A stretch of 64,000 bases of DNA from Stieleria varia. Its GTDB lineage: Bacteria; Planctomycetota; Planctomycetia; Pirellulales; Pirellulaceae. Below are positions 18,105 through 26,128 of this stretch, piece by piece. The stretch lies in assembly GCF_038443385.1 (NCBI RefSeq), contig NZ_CP151726.1:7502001-7566000 (forward strand), written 5' to 3'. The first letter of the stretch is position 1; each line of letters starts with the position of its first letter. The translations under genes were made by a program, and so were the position numbers. Below the pieces are notes generated by a model. It was not told where the DNA came from. It saw only the letters and a list, made by a program, of their open reading frames with translations, and searched no databases.

Positions 18105-21100
18105 CTATTGTGTGACAATGCCCGAGTTGCTGTGAACGGATGCGAAGTCGATGATTCGATGACGGATCTGTTGAAGTATTTTCGCGGATTCCCATACATA
18201 GACATTGTCTTCGACTGCGACGGCAATTCGTTCGCCGTCTGGAGTGATGTAGATTTGGACGGGGGCTCCGAATTCGCTCGGCACCTGCAAGCTTCCAATA
18301 CTTTGACACGACCTTGAATTCCAAAGCTGAAGTGTTTGCGGTCCAGTAACCACTGCCACCACATCGCCGCTCGCTTGGATCGCCAACGCGCCTTGGCCGA
18401 TGGCATCAGAAACCGGTATCTTGTCCACGACTTGCCAAGGTGATCCGCTCCAAATGCGAAATGCATCGGGAGACCCGGTCACCAAACGCAAATCAGAATG
18501 CCCTCCCGAAAAACCGACGAACCCACTACGTGGACCTTCCAAAAAGGTGGGACGCATAGTGGACACCGGGCAAACGACAAAGTGCATTAAATTGCGGCGG
18601 CCCATGGCGATCCACTGACCGTCTCTACTGAAACTGATGTTCGGTGGTTCCACGTCAGGAACCAACAATTGGGTTTGCTGTTGCCCCAGTTGATGAAGCC
18701 ACACTCCTTTTTCGCCGGCTCGGCTATAGGCCACTTTTGCAGCGTCGCCGGTGTCAATCGCGAACTGAGCCGCGATGTGCTGATTCGGCAATTGGATGAG
18801 ACTTTGATCCGTTACGTCCAAGTGGAAAGTGCCGTCAGGCTCCGTAGTCGCGGCTGTGGTGAGACGAATCATTCCTGTTGGCGTGGCAATCCATAGTTGC
18901 TCGCAACGGTGATCTGCGCAAGTCGATTTCTGAAGGCATGTTGCCGCACCTAAATCCAAGGATTGCAATTGTTGACGGGTTTCCAGATCCCAAAGGTTCA
19001 CTCCTTTTGCGTTGCCAACGGCTAGGACGCGCCCCGCATGGAGCCCGGCGAGCACTCTCGGTTGAGCAGCCACTTGTCCGCCTCCTAGATCCCAGCGAAA
19101 TCGTTCCACTTCAATCTCATAGAACTGAACGTTTCGCGTGTTACGAACCGCCAGCAGCCTTCCATCCCCACTCGGTTCGGTGGCGTGTCCATCGAGTTCG
19201 ATCACCGCCGTGTCATTGCCGATCCGCCAGAGTCGCGATCGGCCGTCATATCCGTGCGACACGACGAATCGTCCTGTCGCATGAAAGTACAGTTCATGGA
19301 TCGGCGCGGTTTGCTTGCCCATGGTGTGGGCAAGGATCCAATTACCATCCATCTGTTGATCCCAAATTTCAATTTCATAGCCGCTGCCAATTGCCACGCG
19401 ATTTGAATCGCTACGCCAAGCCAGCGAGTAAGCGGTTTCACTCGTATTAATCGACTCGCGTGGAGACATCGAATCGGTGGAAAAAATTTCGACTTTAGCC
19501 GCATCCATACAGGCAACGGCAAGGGACTTGCCATCGGGTGAATATGCCAAGCTATGTGCGGTCGAAGGCAAGTCGATTGCTGGTCCCAGGCGTTCCGTTG
19601 GTCGAGTCTTTGTTGAAAAGCCCTCCAAGTCAACGATCCGCACACTGGCGTTGTTGAGGCCGATTGCTAATGAGTGGTCATCAGGGTGAAAGTCGACTGC
19701 CATTCGTTGGATGCTTGCAGGCAAGTCCTTTGCGGAAAGATGCAAGACTTGGCGGCTGTTTCGCCAATCGAACACTCGCAATGTGTTGCGGTTGGCCGAT
19801 TCATCTTCCCCGATGACTGCTAAATACCGACTATCGTGGCTGAAGCGACAACGCAATGGAAAATCGATCAGCTGAATGCTGGCGACTTCGCGGTCTGTCT
19901 TTGTTTCTCGTATGGAAAGTGTTTGGTGTCGATGCTGAGTATAAAACGAGTAGTCTCTGGTCATCGCGGTCGCTTCGATCATATGCGAATGACCAATCAA
20001 CGGCCAACTGTTGTTTAGACGAAGATCATCACTGACGAGGGCCGCAATCTTGAGATCACGTAACCGAATGAGTTCGCTTTGTGACACCTCAATTCGCTTC
20101 GCAACATTTTCAGCGTCGGCGACGGCACGAATCGCCTCGCCACGACGGCCAGCTTCTCGACTCGCAAGCCAAAGCTGTGTTTCACTCAGAGCCGATTTCC
20201 AAAGAGCTTGATCAGTCTGTTCTCGCAGTTCGATCGCTTCGGCCCGTTGCTGTTCTGCCACTACGTTTAGCTCGGCCAGCCTCTTTCCACTCGCAATGGC
20301 TCGGCGCTCGCCATCGAGGGCTCGTCGCCGAGCCCGATTGATTTGCAAAGTTCCCACTGCCAGAACAATCAATAAGAGACAACCCGCGATGGCAGCGGCG
20401 ACCGTCATTTCGCGATGCTTTTTTACCCAATAGGTCACCCAAAGAGTGATTCCCGGTGCACGCGCGGAGACTGGTCGATCGTGCAGGTACGCATCCAAAT
20501 CATCAGCAAAGTCCGCGGCTGTTTGATAGCGGTCTCTGGGGTCAAAAGCGCAGGCTTTGGCGACGATCATGTCGAGCGGCTTTGGGACCTGCCGACACCG
20601 TTGTCGAGGCGCGCGAACGGCATAGTTTGATAATTCCTCCAGGACTTTACTTCGAGGTGCGTCGTCGATGACCGGCCGCAGTGTCAACAGCTCATAGAGG
20701 GTGGCACCCAAAGAATAGATGTCGCTGCGATGATCCAGCAACAAAACATTCCCCAACGCTTGTTCGGGACTCATGTAACGCAGTGTTCCCAGCAAATCAC
20801 CTGATCGGGTCAGCGTCTCGGTGCCTTCGCAGTGAGCCAAGCCGAAGTCTGTGATCCATAGCTTTCCGTCGCAATCGACCATCAAGTTTGACGGTTTGAC
20901 ATCCCTATGAATAACGCCAGCTAGGTGAGCATGATGGAGGGCGTCAGCAATTGTCCTCGCAGCTGCCGCACACCAGCTCCACCACGAATCGCTGGCATAG
21001 CGGGGTAGCGAGGGTGTTGCGGTTTGATCGACGGTCGCAGCCGGCTTGTCACTCTCGCGAGAAGGTTGCTCTTGAATGATCGCAATCACTTCACTGAGAT

Positions 21101-21707
21101 TCCAGCCGCGAATCAATCTCATGGCGTAATAGGAAACGCCGCAGTCGACACCTACTTCATGGACGTTCACGATCGCGGGATGATCGAGTTGGGCCACTGC
21201 TCTTGCTTCATTCTCAAAGCGTTGCAGCAAACGAGTATTGCTAAGCGGCTGCGGCAACACTTTGATTGCAACATCGCGGTTCAGTGTTTCGTGTCGCGCC
21301 GCGTAAACGATTCCCATTCCTCCGCGTCCAAGAGGATGCAGCAATTGATAGTGTCCGAGCCGATCACGTCCGAGCGTCGTCGGGCAATGCGGGGACTCGG
21401 TCTCCCTGGCTCCACCGGAGAACTCATGTTCGGACGGCACGCGATCGGTGAACTGCGCCGAGGTGGTTCGTGAGTCGGCTGTATCCTCAACGATGTTGGG
21501 AGCCTTTTCGATAAACTGATGCAACGCCTGCAGACTCTCCAGGCATTCAGGCAGCGAATCTGCTAAATGCGGGTGCTCGGCGAGCAACTGATCCACATCG
21601 ACGGACTCACCTCGCTGACGTTTCGTCAGATAGTCGTCGAGTATCATCGCCAATTGCTCGCTCGGTGCGAGGTCGGCAAGCAGTTCGGCTCGTGATTTCG
21701 GTGTCAT
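18105..21707 (-). CDS. Membrane Ser/Thr protein kinase with WD40-like sensor tail
   Basis: A Hanks-type kinase of 1,200 aa. Residues 1-115 are an acidic linker. The kinase domain starts near 120: the Gly-rich loop LGRGGMGIVYAA, VAIKVLP (catalytic Lys), HRDVKPSNLM (catalytic loop, about 264) and DFGLAHCEG (metal-binding, about 290), followed by GTLRYMSPEQA. A membrane segment, VAAAIAGCLLLIVLAVGTL, lies near 435-455. A helical, coiled-coil-like stretch (GERRAIASGKRLAELNVVAEQQRAEAIEL) follows. The rest, about 580-1190, has repeated WD40-like blades such as HSLAYSPDGKSLAVAC and DHSLAIGLNNASVRIVDLEG, probably outside the cytoplasm. The ATG at 21707 overlaps the sigma factor stop (ATGA), so the two are translated together. 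Confidence 0.95.
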   Translation of the reverse strand: MTPKSRAELLADLAPSEQLAMILDDYLTKRQRGESVDVDQLLAEHPHLADSLPECLESLQALHQFIEKAPNIVEDTADSRTTSAQFTDRVPSEHEFSGGARETESPHCPTTLGRDRLGHYQLLHPLGRGGMGIVYAARHETLNRDVAIKVLPQPLSNTRLLQRFENEARAVAQLDHPAIVNVHEVGVDCGVSYYAMRLIRGWNLSEVIAIIQEQPSRESDKPAATVDQTATPSLPRYASDSWWSWCAAAARTIADALHHAHLAGVIHRDVKPSNLMVDCDGKLWITDFGLAHCEGTETLTRSGDLLGTLRYMSPEQALGNVLLLDHRSDIYSLGATLYELLTLRPVIDDAPRSKVLEELSNYAVRAPRQRCRQVPKPLDMIVAKACAFDPRDRYQTAADFADDLDAYLHDRPVSARAPGITLWVTYWVKKHREMTVAAAIAGCLLLIVLAVGTLQINRARRRALDGERRAIASGKRLAELNVVAEQQRAEAIELREQTDQALWKSALSETQLWLASREAGRRGEAIRAVADAENVAKRIEVSQSELIRLRDLKIAALVSDDLRLNNSWPLIGHSHMIEATAMTRDYSFYTQHRHQTLSIRETKTDREVASIQLIDFPLRCRFSHDSRYLAVIGEDESANRNTLRVFDWRNSRQVLHLSAKDLPASIQRMAVDFHPDDHSLAIGLNNASVRIVDLEGFSTKTRPTERLGPAIDLPSTAHSLAYSPDGKSLAVACMDAAKVEIFSTDSMSPRESINTSETAYSLAWRSDSNRVAIGSGYEIEIWDQQMDGNWILAHTMGKQTAPIHELYFHATGRFVVSHGYDGRSRLWRIGNDTAVIELDGHATEPSGDGRLLAVRNTRNVQFYEIEVERFRWDLGGGQVAAQPRVLAGLHAGRVLAVGNAKGVNLWDLETRQQLQSLDLGAATCLQKSTCADHRCEQLWIATPTGMIRLTTAATTEPDGTFHLDVTDQSLIQLPNQHIAAQFAIDTGDAAKVAYSRAGEKGVWLHQLGQQQTQLLVPDVEPPNISFSRDGQWIAMGRRNLMHFVVCPVSTMRPTFLEGPRSGFVGFSGGHSDLRLVTGSPDAFRIWSGSPWQVVDKIPVSDAIGQGALAIQASGDVVAVVTGPQTLQLWNSRSCQSIGSLQVPSEFGAPVQIYITPDGERIAVAVEDNVYVWESAKILQQIRHRIIDFASVHSNSGIVTQ

Positions 21708-22288
21708 TGATCGCTCGCACTCAACTGTTTCCGAAGTGCTTGGAGTGCTCGTAGCCACAGCATTCTCACCGCCGGACACGAACGTCCCATCTCTGTCGCA
21801 ATCTGGTCGAATGACAACTCTTGAAAATTCCGCAGCATCAACACGTGACGATAGTCTGGACGCAATTGCGTTAGGGCACTCGACACAGCCGCGATCTGAG
21901 CATAGCGGTCAACATTGTCTTCGGGCCGATTCGACTGGTCGACCAGGGACTGTTCGAAGCGGATGGCCGATTCCTCGAATCGATCCAGTTGTGAGAATTT
22001 GACCTCACGACGTATATCGCGACAGGCGGCACGAACATGAGCTTCATGTAGCCGCAATAACGTATGGTGCAAGATCTTGCGCAGCCACGCCACAAACTCG
22101 TATTCGTGTGTCCCGCGGTAGTTTCCCCGATCACGATACGCTTCCAGCAACGTTTCTTGAACCACGTCCGATGGACTGACGCGTTCTCGCAAACGTTTCC
22201 CCAGTTCGGCTTCCGCCAACAACGACAGGTACGAACGATATCGATTCAGTTGATCCGATAGCGAGCTGTCTGATCGCGATACGTCCAT
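21704..22288 (-). CDS. ECF-type RNA polymerase sigma factor (planctomycete family)
   Basis: A sigma-70 family protein of 194 aa from ATG 22288 (MDVSRSDSSLSDQLNRYRSY). Region 2 carries ELGKRLRERVSPSDVVQETL and the following LEAYRDRGNYRG, FVAWLRKIL, typical of planctomycete ECF sigma factors. Region 4 is seen in LRPDYRHVLMLRNFQELSFD, the helix-turn-helix IATEMGRSCPAVRMLWLRAL. The frame stays open upstream to 22381, but that extension is unlike the family. Its stop overlaps the kinase start, a pairing known in planctomycetes, where the kinase is thought to act as the signal input. There is no classical anti-sigma gene. Confidence 0.95.
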   Translation of the reverse strand: MDVSRSDSSLSDQLNRYRSYLSLLAEAELGKRLRERVSPSDVVQETLLEAYRDRGNYRGTHEYEFVAWLRKILHHTLLRLHEAHVRAACRDIRREVKFSQLDRFEESAIRFEQSLVDQSNRPEDNVDRYAQIAAVSSALTQLRPDYRHVLMLRNFQELSFDQIATEMGRSCPAVRMLWLRALQALRKQLSASDQ

Positions 22289-22620
22289 TGGTGACAACCG
22301 AATCGATTCCCAGCAAAAACCATCTGTACTTCCCGTCGGTGAGGGCCGACGCATTGCCAATCGCGCAACGCAGAAAAACAAGAAAATAGCAGATTCGGCA
22401 ATAAAGTGGGACGCTCAAAACGGTTTGTCGTTGAGTACTGAGTTTCACGAAAAAACGTCGTTGCGCATGACGGTCGCTGTCTGCCAATCTCCCATAGCAA
22501 CGAATTCACGTCAGGCTTCTAAGCCCAGATCACAACAGGGAAACGGCTGAACCGATGACCCCAGTCGCCGTGTACCGCCCACTCACCGACCAATCTTCAT
22601 GCCCGTCACAGAAACCCCCA
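22289..22620. other. Divergent promoter region of the sigma factor and PEP-CTERM genes
   Basis: About 330 bp between genes on opposite strands. It must carry both promoters, and ECF sigma genes are often autoregulated, but I could not assign boxes. No repeat or RNA structure was seen. Confidence 0.35.
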
Positions 22621-23262
22621 ATGCGCAAGAACTCTCAGTCACGCAACCGTTTCAATCATTTACCCATCACGGCAGGTATTGTACTCGTCGTCCTGGGCAT
22701 TTGGACTCCTGCCGCTGCGGGGGTGATCACGTCGATGCAATTGAGCACGAACGGATCGTCGCAGTTGGATGCAATCGATTCGTTCGCATTTAACGACGAC
22801 CAAGACCTGGGCAGATTTTGGACATTTGCCGGGACGATGGGTGATTCGCTGACACTGAGCGTGATGCGTTCCGAACCCCAATATGATCCGTACGTTTGGC
22901 TGTTTGAAGGCGCGTTTACGGATACGAGTGAGTTTGGTGGTGGGGCATCCAGCTTCATTGATTCGGGCGATCCAGGATTTCTCGGCTTTTTCGACGATGG
23001 TGGTGCCGCCTACGCCGCGGATTACATCCTGCCGGGCGAGTTCACTTACGACGTGCAGTTCACATTGTCTTTGCCAACCAGCGGCACTTACACCGCGATT
23101 GTGACCAGCTTTAACAGTGGCGACGACGGTGGAGATGGTTTCTACGACTATCAAATTTCCGCCAATGTTTCATCCGCCGCCGTGCCCGAACCGTCGTCGG
23201 TTTGGCTAATCGCTGGAGCCATCATTCTGTGCGGCCGACAACATCGGCGGAAACGACGTTAG
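22621..23262 (+). CDS. PEP-CTERM protein, secreted, beta-rich
   Basis: A 213-aa exported protein from ATG 22621 (MRKNSQSRNRFNHLPITAG), with signal peptide core ITAGIVLVVLGIWTPAAAG. The C-terminus is a PEP-CTERM sorting tail: VPEPSSVWLIAGAIILCGRQ followed by HRRKRR (short Pro-Glu-Pro motif, membrane segment, basic end). PEP-CTERM proteins are recognised by exosortase for envelope sorting. The middle (FAGTMGDSLTLSVMRSEPQ, DPYVWLFEG, SFIDSGDPGFLGF, LPTSGTYTAIVTSFN) resembles PPC-type secreted domains. It lies 58 bp before giant gene 1 on the same strand, so a shared transcript is plausible. The frame is open from 22555. Confidence 0.9.
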   Translation: MRKNSQSRNRFNHLPITAGIVLVVLGIWTPAAAGVITSMQLSTNGSSQLDAIDSFAFNDDQDLGRFWTFAGTMGDSLTLSVMRSEPQYDPYVWLFEGAFTDTSEFGGGASSFIDSGDPGFLGFFDDGGAAYAADYILPGEFTYDVQFTLSLPTSGTYTAIVTSFNSGDDGGDGFYDYQISANVSSAAVPEPSSVWLIAGAIILCGRQHRRKRR

Positions 23263-23320
23263 AAACAGGATCGCGTGTGCGCATTGGCAACTGAACGCCC
23301 TTTACTTCAAGAATCTTAAC

Positions 23321-24481
23321 GTGCCTACAATCCGCCCATCAAGAAAGAATTCCAACCGTCGATCCATACGCCTTCGCGACCGGCGGCGTCGACATGTCTT
23401 TGAATCGCTTGAACCACGGCATCTGCTGTCGGCGGATGCGATTAGCGGTTTGTCCGGCGTCAATCGTCAATCTGGCCCCGAATCCGACGCGTTGACAAGC
23501 GGCATTCTGAGGACGTTTTATGAAGGCGTCTCTCAACTTGAGGCAGTTGCCAATCAACTCCAATCGACTGCCGAATCGATCTCGGACGTTCCAATCGTCG
23601 ACGAAATCGCGCTGTTCGATAAACCGCTCGATGGCCTGTTCGCAATTGGCGACACGGTAAGGAAGTTCGCACAAAATGCGTCCTTGCGTCCCGAGGTCAT
23701 CTTGATCGATCACGTTTCCGGCAGCCCAGTTGCCCCGACCTTTGCCGCCGGGTCAGGCAATTTGAGCTTTAATCTGTCGATCGATGGCGGCAGTCCGATG
23801 ACACTGATTGCGGAGGAGCCGTCCGATCTCAACGGTGACATTCTGCAACGCGCGAACGCCTGGAAAGACAGCCTTAACAACGCTGCGTCTGAGGTAGGCA
23901 TTGACGATCAAGTCGTATTCGAAGTTGTCGCGCAAATCAGTGAGATCAATAACTCGCCAGCTATAAGAATGCGGGCAGCAGACAACACCAACATTGACAC
24001 CATCTCGCTGACCACGCCGCTGTTGGAAGCGACTGATCCAGTTCCCGCATTCGGACAAGTGGATGATGTGATCCGCTTCGATATGACGTTGACACTGAAG
24101 ACGCTTGATGGTGACGGAAACGAGCAAACGATCGACTTTGACACCAGGACACTTGTTCAGCCCGATGGATCGATCGCACATGTCCCGGTGAAGATCGATC
24201 GGACGCTTGGGATCCCCCGAGCGTCGGCAGCCGATTCGATTGACAACGCCGTCGCCCAAGATCTTGTCGACGATTTGAACCGGGCGTTAGGAAACGTTGA
24301 TTTACGTTACCCCGAAGAGATTTTCGACAGCAACGAGAACGTAAGCGGCGACGACACGGATGAACGACAGATCGCTCGGTCGCTACGATCATTGGGGACC
24401 TACTTGAAAGCCGTTCTGGTGGGCAACGAGTGTGACCGGCAACCCGCGAGGCTTCTGCGGAGCATTGCGGAATCTGGGTAA
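23321..24481 (+). pseudogene. Giant surface protein 1, N-terminal fragment, split by an IS
   Basis: The first 369 codons of a giant protein, then 17 codons of IS sequence to a stop. The start is GTG 23321. The basic leader ends in ESLEPRHLLSA (residues 28-38), the LEPR-XLL motif found at the start of large planctomycete and gammaproteobacterial surface proteins. Downstream are Asp/Ser-rich beta modules with the pattern AQDLVDDLNRAL, then AVLVGN, where the element entered. The last native base is 24427, which is also the end of the 9-bp target duplication. Without the element the frame continues to 37536 (4,160 aa). As it stands, this fragment holds the export-type leader but not the rest. Confidence 0.93.
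24419..24427. repeat. Target site duplication, left copy
   Basis: GTGGGCAAC directly before the left IS end; the same nine bases stand directly after the right end at 26152-26160. Confidence 0.97.
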
Positions 24482-24550
24482 ACAAAAAGCGGCCAACCTG
24501 CCATGATTTGGGTTCTAACTTCCAGGTATCAAAGGCAGGAGGCCGCTGAA

Positions 24551-26128
24551 ATGAGCGTCGAACATTCAAGCGATATTGACAACCCCACTTCGTCTTCTTT
24601 TCCGCAGTCGCCCGAGCAAATCGCCGAGAAACTGCAGCAGTGCGGCGACACCATCCGAGAACACGTCGTCAATGCTTCTAAATGCGGCCAGTCTTTCGAT
24701 GAAACCGAGCGTGCCGTGTGGAATCTTGTCTTGAAAACCGGCTTTCTGGCGATGGAGCTCTTCACCAAACTCCAAGGCAAGGGGGACCTTGGTGATCAAG
24801 CGGTCAGCGAATCAGGCAAAACACTGCGACGCAGCGAGAAACCGACCGACACGGTGGTTCGGTCGATTTTCGGTGAACACGCCTTTCAACAGTACACCTA
24901 CAGCCCGGGAAAGAACAAGAGAATCGAACTGCATCCGATCAGCGCCCGCATGCAACTGCCGGAGCACCGCTGGTCGTACCTGCTCCAAGAGTTCTCCCAA
25001 ATGTTCTGCGTCGAATCCGCATTCAACCAGGCCGCTGATAATCTCGAACTCGTTTTCGGAGCGAAATTCTCGATCGACACGCTCGAACAGACCAGCCAGA
25101 GAATGGGGGTCCAGGCCGATGCCTTTCTGGACGACTTGCCCACGCCCAAAAAGAAGGATGAAGCCGAGCTTCTCGTCGCTTCGGCCGACTGCAAGGGCGT
25201 TCCCTTGATCAAAGACGATGCCGCCAAAGTTGCTGCTTTTGAGACAGCAAAGAAACGGCCCGGAAACCGTCGCATGGCAACGGTCACGAGTGCTTACACC
25301 GTCGATCCCTATGTTCGCACAGCCGAGCAAATTGTCGCTGCCTTGTTCCGTGATGACAAAGAACCCGGCACGCAATCACGCAAGAGCAAAAAGAAACGAC
25401 CGCGGCCAAAGCACAAGCATACATCGGCTCACTTTCCCGCGACCTTCGTGGACGACGATACGGAGGTTCCCATCAGCGGTATCCACGAGGGGATCGCATG
25501 GCTCGCAGATCAAGTCAGTGTCCGCCGAAAGAAACTCCAAGTGATCATTCTGTTAATGGACGGTCAGCAGAGCCTCTGGGAAGTCGCGCAGTTACACTTA
25601 GGCGACGATCCATTAGTGGTGCCAATCTTGGACATCATTCACGTAGCGACTTACGTGTGGGAGGCTTCGTCATTGTTCGAGAAATCCAGCGAAAAGCGAG
25701 CAGCGTTTACGCGGGAGCGATTGCTGAAAATCCTGCGTGGTGAGGTCAACGGGGTGATCCGAGGGCTACGTCGAATGGGTTCGCTTGGGAAACTCAAGGG
25801 CGATAAACTCAAAGACCTTCGACGCATCTGTGGTTACTTCGAGAAACACAAGGATCGGATGCGTTACGACGAATATCTTGCTGCAGGCTACCCGATTGCC
25901 TCGGGTGTGATCGAAGGCGCGTGCGGGCACTTGGTAAAGGACCGCATGGAACGAAGCGGGATGCGTTGGACGCTGGAAGCTGCACGGAGCATGCTCAACG
26001 TGCGGGCGGTATTTCAGAGTGACTACTGGGATAAATTCTGCAAACAGCGAGTCACGGAGTTGAGCGAGAGCACCCATCCAAACCGTAACATGGTCTGCCA
26101 CTACACTCCGCTTACCATGGCATGTTAA
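24551..26128 (+). CDS. ISKra4-family transposase
   Basis: A 525-aa DDE transposase starting at ATG 24551, with AGGAGG eight bases upstream; an ATG at 24503 is in frame but lacks such a site. Family landmarks: GKTLRRSEKPTDTVVRSIFGE, RIELHPISARMQLPEHRWSY, SADCKGVPLIKDD, the SAYTVDPYVRTAEQIVAALF segment, and YPIASGVIEGACGHLVKDRM followed by ERSGMRWTLEAA near the C-terminus. It catalyses transposition of the surrounding element. It appears full length. Its TAA at 26126-26128 overlaps an ATG at 26122 that opens the downstream giant frame. Confidence 0.96.
   Translation: MSVEHSSDIDNPTSSSFPQSPEQIAEKLQQCGDTIREHVVNASKCGQSFDETERAVWNLVLKTGFLAMELFTKLQGKGDLGDQAVSESGKTLRRSEKPTDTVVRSIFGEHAFQQYTYSPGKNKRIELHPISARMQLPEHRWSYLLQEFSQMFCVESAFNQAADNLELVFGAKFSIDTLEQTSQRMGVQADAFLDDLPTPKKKDEAELLVASADCKGVPLIKDDAAKVAAFETAKKRPGNRRMATVTSAYTVDPYVRTAEQIVAALFRDDKEPGTQSRKSKKKRPRPKHKHTSAHFPATFVDDDTEVPISGIHEGIAWLADQVSVRRKKLQVIILLMDGQQSLWEVAQLHLGDDPLVVPILDIIHVATYVWEASSLFEKSSEKRAAFTRERLLKILRGEVNGVIRGLRRMGSLGKLKGDKLKDLRRICGYFEKHKDRMRYDEYLAAGYPIASGVIEGACGHLVKDRMERSGMRWTLEAARSMLNVRAVFQSDYWDKFCKQRVTELSESTHPNRNMVCHYTPLTMAC

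Noticed and set aside
22131..22509. Gene upstream of the sigma factor on the minus strand
   Set aside because: Overlapping frames with no domain; the sigma start at 22288 fits the family better.
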